Below, one piece after another: positions 28,555 through 38,532 of a DNA stretch of 64,000 nucleotides. The notes under the pieces are model-generated. The model worked only from the letters and a program-made list of their open reading frames with translations. It was not told where the DNA came from and ran no database searches. The stretch comes from Comamonas sp. SCN 67-35. Its GTDB lineage: Bacteria > Pseudomonadota > Gammaproteobacteria > Burkholderiales > Burkholderiaceae_C. The position numbers and the translations under genes were made by a program. Where the stretch lies: positions 186,001 through 250,000 of the forward strand of contig MEFV01000007.1 of the NCBI GenBank assembly GCA_001725255.1, read 5' to 3'. Position 1 is the stretch's first letter; each line of letters begins with the position of its first letter.

Positions 28555-29766
28555 TCAGCTGACCATTCGCTTCATTGCCCCGCTTTGCAGCAGTCTCGCC
28601 ACCATGCGGGAAGTCATGCTCTGGGTACTGCCATCAGCCTGCGTGAACAGGAACAGGGTGTTCCTGGGACTGAGCCACGTGAGCTGCGTACGCACCACGC
28701 CATGCGTCCCTTCGATATCCACCCATTCGCCCACGCTCAGGCTTGTGTCCGGCGAGACACCACCGGCCGCCGGCCCAGGCGCGCTCGCGGCCGCCACGGG
28801 CGCCTCCGTCGCTTCGCGGATCGGTTGGGCAGCGGTCTCCTCCGCACCCTGCTCTTCACGGCGCTGCGGCACAGGCAGATCATGGGTCTCCTCAAGGGGC
28901 AGCTGCGCCGACGCCGTGCCGTCGTGCCCCAAGCCATGCGCGGTCGGCGCAAAGTCATCGGCCACGATCTCCAGAGCCCCCAACGCAGTCAATGGGGCCG
29001 GCGAACGCAGCGAGTCCCACATCGAGGCATCGATGCCCGGCAAGGCTTCCTGCCCAATGGGCGCGAGAAAGCTCTCCATGGCGTCCGTGCGGGACTGCGC
29101 GAAGGGTTCATCGGTGACCAGTCCTGCAAAACGGCTTCGCCCCGTGGCCACATAGTGCAAGGGCTGGACACCGCGTGCCCGCAGATCCTCTGAAACCCGG
29201 CGGTACTCACGCGCCAGCAAGGTGCCCAACCCAGACTGCATCGGCGTCAACCAGAGCCGGGCAAGTTCGGGCGGCGCACCGGCACCATAAACCACGCCAA
29301 ACAGCGCGCGCACGTAGTTGCCGGGACGCAGCGGGTTGCGCTCCGGCTGCACGCGATCGAATCCCTGGGCGGCGCCGATGAGGGTATCGAGCTCGGACAG
29401 GGCCGGCGCCACCTCGTGGGCGATGCGCTGGCGCGCGCGCACCATTTCCACGCGCAGACGCGCGTCGTCCTTGCCGATTTCCAGCAATTTGCTCGTGGCC
29501 GACACGCTACCGGTCTGCGCTGGCACACCCTGGGCGAACAGCTCGAGCATGGCCAGCGGATACTGGGCCACCAGCCGGGATTCGACCCTGACGAGGTGCT
29601 GCAACGCCTGCGCTTCCTGCGCACTCGCCTGGCCCGGCGTTTCGTGTTGCTGCCACTGGGCACGCACGAGCCGCACCAGATCGCTCATCAGCACGCTGCT
29701 GCGCTTGACGGCGCCAACGATGCTGGCACGGTAAATGGCGACGGTGTCCGCGGGAGAGGCCGGCAT
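28555..29766 (-). CDS. DUF1631-like protein
   Basis: 403 aa, no signal peptide or membrane segment. The C-terminal block VGEWVDIEGTHGVVRTQLTWLSPRNTLFLFTQADG resembles the end of DUF1631 proteins of Burkholderiales and Pseudomonas, which has a PilZ-like beta pattern; the N-terminal part is helical. A low-complexity Ala/Pro/Glu stretch (about 285-335) separates them. Shorter than typical DUF1631 proteins (about 700 aa). Downstream of ettA by 40 bp on the same strand, so probably co-transcribed. Function unknown. Confidence 0.65.
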   Translation of the reverse strand: MPASPADTVAIYRASIVGAVKRSSVLMSDLVRLVRAQWQQHETPGQASAQEAQALQHLVRVESRLVAQYPLAMLELFAQGVPAQTGSVSATSKLLEIGKDDARLRVEMVRARQRIAHEVAPALSELDTLIGAAQGFDRVQPERNPLRPGNYVRALFGVVYGAGAPPELARLWLTPMQSGLGTLLAREYRRVSEDLRARGVQPLHYVATGRSRFAGLVTDEPFAQSRTDAMESFLAPIGQEALPGIDASMWDSLRSPAPLTALGALEIVADDFAPTAHGLGHDGTASAQLPLEETHDLPVPQRREEQGAEETAAQPIREATEAPVAAASAPGPAAGGVSPDTSLSVGEWVDIEGTHGVVRTQLTWLSPRNTLFLFTQADGSTQSMTSRMVARLLQSGAMKRMVS

Positions 29767-29806
29767 GGCGAAACTGTGTGTACAAGTCGGGAGGCGTGAC
29801 CTGCGC

Positions 29807-31468
29807 CTACTTCAAAGCCTTGTAGCGTACCCGCTTTGGCGCCGCGCCCTCTTCCCCCAGGCGTTTTTTCTTGTCCGCCTCATATTCCTGGTAGTTGCCA
29901 TCGAAGTAGAACCACTGGCTGTCGCCCTCGGCCGCGAGGATGTGCGTGGCAATCCGATCAAGAAACCAGCGGTCGTGGCTGATCACCATCACTGTGCCGG
30001 CATATTCGAGCAGCGCGTCTTCCAAGGCGCGCAGGGTTTCCACATCCAGGTCGTTGGAGGGTTCGTCCAGCAGCAGCACATTGCCGCCCTGGATCAGCGT
30101 CTTGGCCAGGTGCAGGCGTCCACGCTCGCCCCCAGAGAGGTTGCCCACCTTCTTCTGCTGATCCTGGCCGTTGAAATTGAAACGCCCGCAGTACGCACGA
30201 CTGGCCATCTGGAACTTGCCGACGTTGATGATGTCCAGCCCCCCGGAAACATCTTCCCAGACCGTCTTGTCGTCCGTCAGGGCGTCACGCGACTGGTCGA
30301 CATAAGCCATCTTCACCGTCTGGCCGATGACCACCTCGCCGCTGTCGGGTTTTTCCTTGCCCGCGATCATCTTGAACAGCGTGGATTTGCCTGCGCCGTT
30401 CGGACCGATGATGCCGACAATGGCCCCCGCGGGCACGGCAAAGCTCAGGTCGTCGATCAGCACCCGATCGCCAAAACTCTTGGTGACGTGATGGAATTCA
30501 ATCACCTGCGTGCCCAGGCGCTCAGCCACGGGGATGAAGATTTCCTGCGTCTCGTTGCGTTTCTGGTATTCGTGATCGGAGAGCTCCTCGAAGCGCGCAA
30601 TACGGGCCTTGGACTTGGCCTGACGGCCCTTGGCGTTCTGGCGCACCCACTCCAGTTCCTTCTTCAGGGCCTTGGCGCGGGCTTCCTCGCCCTTTTGTTC
30701 CGATTCCAGGCGGGCTTGCTTTTGCGTCAGCCACTCGGAGTAATTGCCCTTGTACGGGATGCCATGGCCGCGATCGAGCTCCAGGATCCACTCGGCCGCG
30801 TTGTCCAGGAAGTAACGGTCGTGGGTAATGGCCACCACGGTGCCGGGAAAACGGTGCAGGAACTGCTCCAGCCATTCGACCGACTCTGCATCCAGGTGGT
30901 TGGTGGGTTCGTCAAGCAGCAGCATGTCGGGCTTGGAGAGGAGCAGTCTGCACAGCGCCACGCGGCGCTTCTCGCCACCCGAGAGCTTGCCGATGACCGC
31001 ATCCCAGGGCGGCAGGCGCAAGGCATCGGCGGCAATTTCCAGCTGGTGCTCGCTGTCGGTGCCTGCCGCGGCAATGACCGCTTCGAGCTGCGCCTGTTCG
31101 GCCGCGAGCGCATCAAAGTCGGCGTCTTCCTCGGCGTAGGCCGCGTAGACCTCTTCCAGACGAGCACGCGCGGTGTTCACCTCAGCCATCGCTTCCTCGA
31201 CCTCCTCGCGCACTGTGCGCGCGGGGTCGAGCTGCGGCTCCTGCGGGAGGTAGCCTATGGTCAACCCCGGCATGGGCAGCGCCTCGCCTTCGAACTCCTT
31301 GTCCACGCCCGCCATGATCTTGAGCAGCGTGGATTTGCCCGAGCCATTGAGGCCGAGCACGCCGATCTTCGCGCCCGGGAAAAAAGACAGCGAAATGTCT
31401 TTCAGAATCTGCCGCTTGGGTGGCACGGTCTTGGTCACGCGGTTCATCGAAAAAACATACTGAGCCAT
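29807..31468 (-). CDS. ettA: energy-dependent translational throttle protein EttA (ABC-F)
   Basis: 553-aa cytoplasmic ABC-F ATPase that binds the ribosomal E site and links translation to energy state. Two ATPase cassettes: Walker A GLNGSGKST / signature LSGGEKRRVAL / LLLDEPTNHLD, then GPNGAGKST / LSGGERGRLHL / LLLDEPSNDLD. The linker with KAKALKKELEWVRQ (P-site interaction motif region) matches EttA. ATG 31468 is chosen before AQYVFSMNRV. Divergent from rhlE. Confidence 0.96.
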   Translation of the reverse strand: MAQYVFSMNRVTKTVPPKRQILKDISLSFFPGAKIGVLGLNGSGKSTLLKIMAGVDKEFEGEALPMPGLTIGYLPQEPQLDPARTVREEVEEAMAEVNTARARLEEVYAAYAEEDADFDALAAEQAQLEAVIAAAGTDSEHQLEIAADALRLPPWDAVIGKLSGGEKRRVALCRLLLSKPDMLLLDEPTNHLDAESVEWLEQFLHRFPGTVVAITHDRYFLDNAAEWILELDRGHGIPYKGNYSEWLTQKQARLESEQKGEEARAKALKKELEWVRQNAKGRQAKSKARIARFEELSDHEYQKRNETQEIFIPVAERLGTQVIEFHHVTKSFGDRVLIDDLSFAVPAGAIVGIIGPNGAGKSTLFKMIAGKEKPDSGEVVIGQTVKMAYVDQSRDALTDDKTVWEDVSGGLDIINVGKFQMASRAYCGRFNFNGQDQQKKVGNLSGGERGRLHLAKTLIQGGNVLLLDEPSNDLDVETLRALEDALLEYAGTVMVISHDRWFLDRIATHILAAEGDSQWFYFDGNYQEYEADKKKRLGEEGAAPKRVRYKALK

Positions 31469-31724
31469 GGATTCCCTTGTGCAATGCGAACTGAAAATGA
31501 CGGCAGCCTCGCTGCCTTGATGCGCCAATTATCCGTGCATGCGACAATACGCGGCTGTCGGGCCTTCCAGTAGCCCGCGCAAACGCGCTCCGCACACGGG
31601 CGCACCGGGTCTCCACCAGGAGGCCACGCTTTCGCAACCATCAGATCTGATGTACTGGCCGGACGGTTCACACGACCGCGGCTTCAGGCTGATACCCGCG
31701 CCCAGGATGGGTGCAGACACACAA

Positions 31725-33332
31725 ATGACATTTGAAGAACTGAACCTGGCACCAGCCTTGCTGCGCGCCGTGCAAGAGTTGGGCTACGAAAATCCGACAC
31801 CAATACAGGCGCAAGCCATTCCACTGGTCCTGGAGGGCTCAGACCTGCTGGCCGGAGCCCAGACGGGCACGGGAAAGACAGCGGCCTTTGCGCTGCCCAT
31901 CCTGCATCACCTCGCGCAAGACACCCCCGCGACGGGCAGGCACACACCGATCCGCGCCCTGATTCTGACGCCGACGCGCGAACTGGCCGCTCAGATCGAG
32001 GAATCCTTCCGTGCCTACGCGAAATACCTGGACATCCGCTCGACCGTGATTTTCGGCGGCGTTGGCATGAACCCGCAGGTCGAGCGCATCAAGCGTGGCG
32101 TGGACGTGCTCGTCGCCACGCCCGGACGGTTGCTGGATCTGCAGCAGCAAGGCCTGCTCGATCTTTCCGGCGTGCAGACGCTGGTGCTCGATGAAGCCGA
32201 CCGGATGCTGGACATGGGCTTCATTCACGACGTGAAGAAAATCCTCGCGCTGCTGCCGCGCGACAAGCAGAGCCTGCTGTTTTCCGCCACCTTCAGCGAC
32301 GAGATCCGCGAGCTGGCCAATGGCCTGCTGCGCAGCCCCAAGAGCATCCAGGTCACACCGCGCAACACCACGGTGCAGCGCATCCAGCAGGTCATCCACC
32401 CCGTGGGCCGTGCCAGGAAGAAGGCGGTGCTGCTGCACATCATCCAGGAGCAGAACTGGAGCCAGGTGCTGGTGTTCACGCGCACCAAGTTCGGCGCCAA
32501 CAACGTAGCCGAATACCTTGAAAAGAACGGCGTGACGGCCATGGCGCTGCACGGCAACAAGAGCCAGACGGCGCGCACCAATGCGCTCGAAGGCTTCAAG
32601 AGCGGAAAGATTCGCGCGCTCGTGGCCACCGACATCGCCGCACGCGGCATCGACATCGACGACCTGCCCCACGTCGTGAACTACGAAATCCCGAACGTGC
32701 CCGAGGATTACGTGCACCGCATCGGCCGCACCGGCCGCGCCGGGCGCGAGGGACATGCGGTCAGCCTCGTCTGCATGGACGAGGAAGGTTTCATGATGGA
32801 AATCGAGCGCTTCACGCGTCAGGAAATCCCGGTGCAGCCGCTGGAGGGCTTCGGCCCGGACGAAGGCGAGAAGGCCGAACCCATCGCCATGGGCCGCCAG
32901 ACCCTGTGGGGCGGGGCCGGCAGGCCACCGAGCCGCGAGGTGATGCAGGCCGCCGCCAAGGCCGCGCGCAGCGAAATGATGGAGCGCATCCGTACCAACA
33001 AGGCTGGCCGCCCCTCGACACGGAGCAATCACAAGCCCGAAGGCCGGCCGCAGGCACCCCGTTCGGATGACGGCGCCGGCAGGCCCCGTGCCGGTCGCAA
33101 CGACCACCACTCGGAACGGCGCCATGACGACAGCCAGCCTCATGGCGAAAACGCGCACCTGGGAACACAACTGGGACGCATGGGCATGGAGCCGCGACGC
33201 AACGCCCGAGGCGGCGGTGGCCAGCCGGACCCGATGCGCACGAGCGCAGATCTCATGGGCCAGCACGGCCGGCGCGGCGCGCCACGCGGCAATCGCTCGC
33301 GCGGCCCGCGCGGCGGTGGCTATCCGGCCTGA
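31725..33332 (+). CDS. rhlE: DEAD-box RNA helicase (RhlE type)
   Basis: 535-aa cytoplasmic ATP-dependent RNA helicase for ribosome assembly and RNA turnover. Core motifs in order: Q motif region [12 protein letters not shown], motif I AQTGTGKT, Ia [44 protein letters not shown]. The C-terminal tail (about 430-535) is basic and rich in Arg, Gly, His and Asn, an RNA-binding extension. Start ATG 31725 follows the family pattern [10 protein letters not shown] 31707 is an in-frame alternative. 256 bp separate it from divergent ettA. Confidence 0.94.
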   Translation: MTFEELNLAPALLRAVQELGYENPTPIQAQAIPLVLEGSDLLAGAQTGTGKTAAFALPILHHLAQDTPATGRHTPIRALILTPTRELAAQIEESFRAYAKYLDIRSTVIFGGVGMNPQVERIKRGVDVLVATPGRLLDLQQQGLLDLSGVQTLVLDEADRMLDMGFIHDVKKILALLPRDKQSLLFSATFSDEIRELANGLLRSPKSIQVTPRNTTVQRIQQVIHPVGRARKKAVLLHIIQEQNWSQVLVFTRTKFGANNVAEYLEKNGVTAMALHGNKSQTARTNALEGFKSGKIRALVATDIAARGIDIDDLPHVVNYEIPNVPEDYVHRIGRTGRAGREGHAVSLVCMDEEGFMMEIERFTRQEIPVQPLEGFGPDEGEKAEPIAMGRQTLWGGAGRPPSREVMQAAAKAARSEMMERIRTNKAGRPSTRSNHKPEGRPQAPRSDDGAGRPRAGRNDHHSERRHDDSQPHGENAHLGTQLGRMGMEPRRNARGGGGQPDPMRTSADLMGQHGRRGAPRGNRSRGPRGGGYPA

Positions 33333-33343
33333 AACGCGCGAAC

Positions 33344-33376
33344 CCCGAAGGCCGCCAGAACACTGTCGCCTTCGGG
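33344..33376 (+). terminator. possible terminator hairpin after rhlE
   Basis: CCCGAAGGC (33344-33352) pairs with GCCTTCGGG (33368-33376) around a 15-nt loop. No clear T-run follows, so termination strength is uncertain. Confidence 0.4.
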
Positions 33377-33427
33377 CTCACGGCTTTGTGGCAAGCTATC
33401 GGGGCCTTTCATTTTCCAGAGCCACCC

Positions 33428-35179
33428 ATGAAGCTGCTGCCAAGGCCGTGCGCCGCTCACCCCCGCCAATCCACCCGCCTGGCCCGCCGCTGGCTGATTC
33501 CAACCAGCGTCGTCGCCGCGCTTTTTCTCGCGGCCTGCGCCAGCACGCCCTTGCCGCCGTGGCCCTCGCAAAGCGCCCGGGTCGTTCCTCCCCCGCATTC
33601 CAGGTCGCAGGCCGCGCAGCCTGACCGCCCCACCGACGAGGCGAGCACCAGTCCGGTGGTGACTCCCATCACGGGGCCTGAAGATCAACCGGGCGCCGCC
33701 ACGCTCATCGAGAGCGCCGCGGTCGCCGCGCACTTTCCCGACCCGCCGGTGCGTTACGACACCCCCGGTCTGCAAACCCAGCGGCGCGCCTGGACCACCA
33801 ACGCCGAGCTCTCCCAGTGGCTGGACGAGCTGGCAAGCACCCCAGCCGACCGGACAAGCGCACGCCGAATCGATCTGGGCCCGTCGCAAAACGGCACGCC
33901 CCTGCTGGCCCTGGCATTGAACGGCACGATCGGCGACAAGCCGCTGCTGTCCAACGGACGGCCCACCGTGCTCCTGGTGGGCCAACAGCATGGCGATGAA
34001 CCAGGCAGCAGCGAGGCGCTGCTGGTGATGGCACGCGAACTGTCTCAGGGGCTGCTCGCGCCCATGCTCCAGCGCATCAATGTGGTCATTGTCCCGCGGG
34101 CCAACCCCGATGGCGCCTCGACCGGCAGCCATGCCACCAGCGACGGCACCGACCTGGACCACGACCATCTGGCCTTGCGCACGCCCGAGGCCAGAGCCAT
34201 CGCGCAGCTGATCCGCACCTACCGTCCCGCCGTCATCGCCGACGTGCGCGAATACCCAGCGCAGGCCGTGAACATGGCGGGCGCGAGGGTGCTGCCCAGC
34301 TACGATGTGCTGGCGCAACCGGCAACCGCAGCCAACATACCGGAGTTCGTCAGCAAGGCCGCCGCGGAATGGTTCATGCAACCCCTCTTCAAGTCGCTCG
34401 AAGACAGCGGCCTGACCCATGAATGGTTGCACACGCTCACGGCGGACCGGGGTGCGTTGGCGGCGCAGACGGGTGGTGCGCAGCCCGATTCGCTGCGCAA
34501 CCTGGGAGGGCTGAGCAACACGGTCAGCCTGGCCATTGCCAGCCGCGGCACGGGGCTTGGGCGCGCCCACATTCAGCGCCGCGTGCACAGCCTGGTGGTG
34601 GCGCTCACGAGCGTGCTGCGCAGCACCGCGGATCGCAGTGGCGACCTGCGCCAGGTACAAACCTACGTGACGCGGGACGTTGCTTCCAAGGCGTGTCAGG
34701 GCCTGCTCACGGTTCAGGCCAGCCCCACCACCTCCGAGCATGACCTGGGCCTGATCGACGAAACCAGCGGTGAACTCAAGCGGCTGAAGGTGCAATGGAC
34801 CTCCACGGCGACCCTGCGCCCCGAACTGCAGCGCCCGCGGCCGTGCGGGTACTGGCTGAGCGCGGACTCGGCGGCGGCGCAACATCTGGCCTGGCTGGGC
34901 CTGCAGGTGATGCGCATCGCCGAAGACGGCTCGGTGCTGACCGAGAGTTTTTCCGGCCCGAGCGGTGCCGGTTCGGCCGCGCAGGCGGTGCGCACGACGA
35001 CCGACGTGCCTGCCGGCAGCTACTTCGTGGGGATGAACCAGCCGCTGGCCAACGTAGCTGCCGCGGCACTTGAGCCCGGAACGCCGTTCAGCTATCAGAG
35101 CGTCGGGATTCTTGGCGAGCCGGGCGCAAGCGCCCGCGTCATCAACAACCCCTCCCTGGTGTTTGACGAATCGGAGTAG
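33428..35179 (+). CDS. M14-like zinc peptidase lipoprotein with altered active site
   Basis: 583-aa lipoprotein: signal peptide ending in lipobox LAAC, then a Pro/Ser-rich stretch, then an M14 carboxypeptidase-like domain (about 170-400). The first zinc motif HGDE is present (GQQHGDEPGSSEA), as is VPRANPDG. The usual third ligand His in a DxHEY block is Arg here (ADVREYP), and the DLNRD block reads DLDHDH. The peptidase may be inactive or bind metal differently. A C-terminal part of about 180 aa is unassigned. rarD follows 62 bp downstream. Confidence 0.75.
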   Translation: MKLLPRPCAAHPRQSTRLARRWLIPTSVVAALFLAACASTPLPPWPSQSARVVPPPHSRSQAAQPDRPTDEASTSPVVTPITGPEDQPGAATLIESAAVAAHFPDPPVRYDTPGLQTQRRAWTTNAELSQWLDELASTPADRTSARRIDLGPSQNGTPLLALALNGTIGDKPLLSNGRPTVLLVGQQHGDEPGSSEALLVMARELSQGLLAPMLQRINVVIVPRANPDGASTGSHATSDGTDLDHDHLALRTPEARAIAQLIRTYRPAVIADVREYPAQAVNMAGARVLPSYDVLAQPATAANIPEFVSKAAAEWFMQPLFKSLEDSGLTHEWLHTLTADRGALAAQTGGAQPDSLRNLGGLSNTVSLAIASRGTGLGRAHIQRRVHSLVVALTSVLRSTADRSGDLRQVQTYVTRDVASKACQGLLTVQASPTTSEHDLGLIDETSGELKRLKVQWTSTATLRPELQRPRPCGYWLSADSAAAQHLAWLGLQVMRIAEDGSVLTESFSGPSGAGSAAQAVRTTTDVPAGSYFVGMNQPLANVAAAALEPGTPFSYQSVGILGEPGASARVINNPSLVFDESE

Positions 35180-35241
35180 ATGCATCTGCCAAGCCACCGG
35201 TCGGCGCGCGCGCCGGCCGACCGCCAGACGCAAGGCGCCCC

Positions 35242-36132
35242 ATGATCACCGGCCTGCTCGCTTCCCTTGGCGCCTCGGTGCTGTTCGCGGCGATGTACTA
35301 CCTCGCGCCTCGGCTGGCGCCTCTCGATGGCGAGCAGATCTTCGGCTGGCGCATTCTCTCGACACTGCCCTTCACCACGCTCATCGTGCTCTCTCGCGGC
35401 CAATGGCCGCGCGTACGCTCCATGCTCACGCGCGCACGGCAGGACCCCCTGTGGGGACTGGCCCTGTGCGCGAGCGCCGCGCTGCTGGGGGTGCAGCTCT
35501 GGCTGTTCCTCTGGGCACCGCTGCAAGGTCGCGCGCTGCCGGTGTCGCTGGGCTACTTCCTGCTGCCGCTCGTGATGGTGGTGGCGAGCCGCTGGCTGTT
35601 TCACGAGCATCTGTCATGGATGCAATGGCTGGCCGTGGGGCTGGCGGCCCTGGGCGTGGGGCATGAAGTCCTGCGCACGAGCGCGATATCCTGGGAAACG
35701 TGGCTGGTGGCCATCGGCTACACGATCTATTTCGTGCTGCGGCGAAAGCTGGGTACCGATCACCTTGCGGGGCACTGGATCGACCTGGTGCTGCTGGTTC
35801 CCGCCGCGTTGTGGTTCGTGCTGCGCACGCCCGCTTCCACGCTCTTCTTCGCGGGCACGCCCCACCTGTGGGGCATGGTTCCGGCGCTGGGCATCGTCAG
35901 CGCCGTGGCCCTTGCGCTGTACATGGTGGCGAGCCGTTTGCTGGCGCTCGGTCTGTTCGGCCTCCTGAGCTATGTGGAGCCGATTCTGCTTGTCCTCGCG
36001 GCGCTGCTGCTCGGCGAGCGCATCCGTGATGAGCAATGGCTGACTTACCTGCCGATTTTCGCGGCGGTCGGCGTGCTCGTGATCGACGGCATCCTGCGCA
36101 TCCGCGCCGGGGCGCACCGCGCCGCCTCCTGA
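35242..36132 (+). CDS. rarD: RarD-type EamA transporter
   Basis: 296-aa inner membrane protein with about ten hydrophobic segments, of the RarD branch of the DMT/EamA superfamily. The start SLGASVLFAAMYYLAPRLAPLDGEQIFGWRI and PVSLGYFLLPLVMV are RarD hallmarks. Substrate unknown; the name stems from chloramphenicol-sensitivity work and does not define a role. Ends 8 bp from convergent gpsA. Confidence 0.9.
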   Translation: MITGLLASLGASVLFAAMYYLAPRLAPLDGEQIFGWRILSTLPFTTLIVLSRGQWPRVRSMLTRARQDPLWGLALCASAALLGVQLWLFLWAPLQGRALPVSLGYFLLPLVMVVASRWLFHEHLSWMQWLAVGLAALGVGHEVLRTSAISWETWLVAIGYTIYFVLRRKLGTDHLAGHWIDLVLLVPAALWFVLRTPASTLFFAGTPHLWGMVPALGIVSAVALALYMVASRLLALGLFGLLSYVEPILLVLAALLLGERIRDEQWLTYLPIFAAVGVLVIDGILRIRAGAHRAAS

Positions 36133-36140
36133 AAGCGACG

Positions 36141-37127
36141 CTACTCGCCCTTGGGGTCGCGCTCCATCAACTGTGCGACGGCCTGCTCGGGCCGGGTCGT
36201 ACCATCGAGCAGAGCCACCACGGCCTCGACGATCGGCATCTCTACGCCCAGTTGCCGGGCACGGGCCGCGACCGTGTGGGCGCTATGCACACCCTCGGCC
36301 ACGTGGCCAAGATCGCTGAGCACCTGAGCCAGGGGCAGGCCCCGGGCCAGCTGCAATCCCACCGTGCGGTTGCGCGAGAGATCGCCCGTGGCCGTCAGCA
36401 CGAGATCACCCAGGCCGGACAGGCCCATGAACGTTTCCGTGCATGCGCCCAGCGCGACGCCAAGACGCGACATTTCGGCCAGCCCCCGCGTGATCAAGGC
36501 CGCCCGCGCATTCAAGCCCAGTTGCAGGCCATCGCACAGGCCGGTGGCGATGGCCAGGACGTTCTTGACGGCGCCACCGACCTCCACGCCAACCAGATCG
36601 TCATTGGCATACACCCGAAGATGCCGGCCATGCAATGCCTGCACGAGCGCCTCGCGCACCGACGCGTGCGCGCTCGCGGCAACCAGGGCCGTGGGCTGCA
36701 TGCGCGCCACCTCCAGAGCGAAGCTCGGGCCGCTGAGCGCGCCCGCCTGCAGCTGCGGCGCAACCTGCGCGCACACTTCATGCGCCAGCTGCCCCGTTTG
36801 CGCCTCGAAGCCCTTGCACAGCCACGCCACGGGGCCCTGAAAGTGCCGCAGCACCCCCAGCAGCCCGCGCAGGGCCGCCGTGGGCGTGGCAAGGAAGACC
36901 AGATCGGCGCCCGCGAGGTGCTCCTCGATGCTGGCGCCCACCACCTCCAGCAAAGGCGGAAACGCAACGCCCGCAAGGTATCGGGCGTTCTCACGCGCCT
37001 GACGCATGGCTGCCATCTGCCGTTCGTCGCGCCCCCAGAGCTGGACACGGTGCGCCGCTACATGGCTGGCGGCACTGATGGCAATGGCCGTTCCCCACGC
37101 GCCTGCCCCGATAACTACGATATTCAT
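36141..37127 (-). CDS. gpsA: glycerol-3-phosphate dehydrogenase [NAD(P)+]
   Basis: 328-aa cytoplasmic enzyme making sn-glycerol-3-phosphate for phospholipids. Rossmann motif GAGAWGTA, substrate-loop KGFEAQTG, catalytic Lys in [14 protein letters not shown] and [11 protein letters not shown] are present. The start codon ATG 37127 lies at the edge of a copy of the dispersed repeat, whose AGCTAT end supplies the first bases of the initiation codon. Last gene of the rhodanese-grxC-secB-gpsA group. Confidence 0.96.
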   Translation of the reverse strand: MNIVVIGAGAWGTAIAISAASHVAAHRVQLWGRDERQMAAMRQARENARYLAGVAFPPLLEVVGASIEEHLAGADLVFLATPTAALRGLLGVLRHFQGPVAWLCKGFEAQTGQLAHEVCAQVAPQLQAGALSGPSFALEVARMQPTALVAASAHASVREALVQALHGRHLRVYANDDLVGVEVGGAVKNVLAIATGLCDGLQLGLNARAALITRGLAEMSRLGVALGACTETFMGLSGLGDLVLTATGDLSRNRTVGLQLARGLPLAQVLSDLGHVAEGVHSAHTVAARARQLGVEMPIVEAVVALLDGTTRPEQAVAQLMERDPKGE

Positions 37128-37171
37128 AGCTACTCGCGTAGGCGCCTAAACGGCTTCAGCCCTTATTTTTC
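37125..37171 (-). repeat. dispersed intergenic repeat, copy 2 (secB-gpsA spacer, overlaps gpsA start)
   Basis: Minus strand: GGGCTGAAGCC, then GTTTAGGCGCCTACGCGAG, then TAGCTATG where ATG is the gpsA start. This is the most diverged copy; it shares the GGCT...GC and TAGCTAT ends with the other three. Confidence 0.45.
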
Positions 37172-37175
37172 CGGT

Positions 37176-37637
37176 TTACTGCTGTGTGCTGCTCGCGCCC
37201 TGCGCGGCGGCCGCGGCCTGTTGCTGCTCGTACATGGCCTGGAAGTTGATTTCCGCGAGGTGCACCGGCGGGAATCCCGCGCGCGTCACCACGTCGGCCA
37301 CGTTGGAGCGGGCATAGGGATAGATGATCTGCGGGCAGACGACACGCATCACGTTGTCCATCTGCTCCTGCGGCACGTTGCGGATTTCGAAGATGCCAGC
37401 CTGCTTGGTCTCGACGAGGAAAACCGTCTTGTCGCCATGCTTGGCGTGCACCGTGGCAGTCACGGTAACTTCGTAAATTCCGTCCGCGATGGTTTCCGCG
37501 CCCACGCCCAGCTGGATGTCGACGCTGGGCTGCTGCTGCTCCAGCAGGATCGCGGGCGAATTGGGCTGCTCGAGCGACATGTCCTTGAGGTACATGCGCT
37601 GAATCTGGAAAACCGGGGTTGCTTGTTCGTCGGCCAT
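37176..37637 (-). CDS. secB: protein-export chaperone SecB
   Basis: 153-aa homotetrameric cytoplasmic chaperone that passes unfolded precursors to SecA. Typical blocks [19 protein letters not shown] and [17 protein letters not shown], with [16 protein letters not shown] near the C-terminus, then a Gln/Ala-rich tail. ATG 37637 (MADEQATP) fits the family; upstream codons overlap the terminator of grxC. Same strand as grxC and gpsA. Confidence 0.97.
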   Translation of the reverse strand: MADEQATPVFQIQRMYLKDMSLEQPNSPAILLEQQQPSVDIQLGVGAETIADGIYEVTVTATVHAKHGDKTVFLVETKQAGIFEIRNVPQEQMDNVMRVVCPQIIYPYARSNVADVVTRAGFPPVHLAEINFQAMYEQQQAAAAAQGASSTQQ

Positions 37638-37670
37638 GATGTCGATCTTAGAGGGTAATGAACATGAAAA

Positions 37671-37702
37671 TGCCCGCCCGGGGAGCTTCCCCAAAGCGGG
37701 CA
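37671..37702 (-). terminator. hairpin between grxC and secB
   Basis: TGCCCGC (37671-37677) pairs with GCGGGCA (37696-37702) and encloses a second stem GGGGA/TCCCC. On the minus strand the stem is followed by ATTTTC. It may terminate or attenuate transcription from grxC into secB. Confidence 0.65.
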
Positions 37703-37738
37703 GGTCAGCAGCGCATTATGCAGCGCGGCATCCGGGGA

Positions 37739-37996
37739 TCAAGCCTGCAGCAGCGGCATCAGGCCACCCTGGGCATCGAGCGCAAGCAGATCGTCGCACC
37801 CTCCCACGTGCTGGCCACCGATGAAAATCTGCGGCACCGTGCGCCGGCCCGTGATCTCCGTCATCTGCCGACGCAGTGCGGGCTCGCCATCGACGCGGAT
37901 TTCCTCGATGCTCTGCACGCCCTTGGACTTGAGAAACTGCTTGGCACGAATGCAATAGGGGCACGTGGCCGTGGTGTACATCTTGACGGCTTGCAT
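37739..37996 (-). CDS. grxC: glutaredoxin 3
   Basis: 85-aa cytoplasmic dithiol glutaredoxin. Active site CPYC in TTATCPYCIRAKQFLKSKG, glutathione-binding RTVPQIFIGGQHVGGCDDL with the TVP cis-Pro and GGCDD motif. ATG 37996 (MQAVKMYTT) is the family start. Between the rhodanese gene and secB on the same strand, an order conserved in related genera as far as I know. Confidence 0.96.
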   Translation of the reverse strand: MQAVKMYTTATCPYCIRAKQFLKSKGVQSIEEIRVDGEPALRRQMTEITGRRTVPQIFIGGQHVGGCDDLLALDAQGGLMPLLQA

Positions 37997-38048
37997 CGCT
38001 TTCATCCTTTCACTTGGCGCACTGCGCCATCGCGCAGCTGGGGGTCCG

Positions 38049-38456
38049 TCAGGCCTTTTCAACCGGCATGTTGGCCTCGCGCCAGGCCGCCATGCCCCCG
38101 GTCAGCGCCTGCGCCTTCTCGTAGCCGAGCCCACGGGCCATGGCTGCGGCACGGCGTGCGCGCAAACCGCTGGCGCAGACCAGCACCAGCGGCACGGTCT
38201 TGTTTTTCACCACCTGCGGCAGGCGTTCCTTGAACTGGGACAGCGGCACGCTCCTGGCGCCGCCGATGTGCCCCGCCGCATATTCCCCGGCCTCGCAGAC
38301 ATCGACCACCACCGCCTTTTCACGGTTGATGAGCTGCACCGCCGCGCTGGCCGACAGGCCACCCAGCCCGCCACCGGACACCATGGGCCAGGCGAGCAAG
38401 CCACCGGAAACCAGGGCCAGGAGGATGAGATACCAGTTTTGCAGGATGAAGTTCAC
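38049..38456 (-). CDS. membrane-anchored rhodanese-like protein
   Basis: 135 aa. An N-terminal membrane segment ([18 protein letters not shown]) is followed by a single rhodanese domain with [19 protein letters not shown] and the catalytic Cys loop [12 protein letters not shown]. Probably a sulfurtransferase at the inner membrane. It starts with GTG 38456, 76 bp from the divergent gpmA, and is first of the grxC-secB-gpsA group. Confidence 0.92.
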   Translation of the reverse strand: MNFILQNWYLILLALVSGGLLAWPMVSGGGLGGLSASAAVQLINREKAVVVDVCEAGEYAAGHIGGARSVPLSQFKERLPQVVKNKTVPLVLVCASGLRARRAAAMARGLGYEKAQALTGGMAAWREANMPVEKA

Positions 38457-38532
38457 GGCGGCGCGATTCCGGGGCAGTAAAAGTGCTGATTCTAAAATAG
38501 CCGGTTTGCTTTATCGAACGAAGGCCCTGCGC

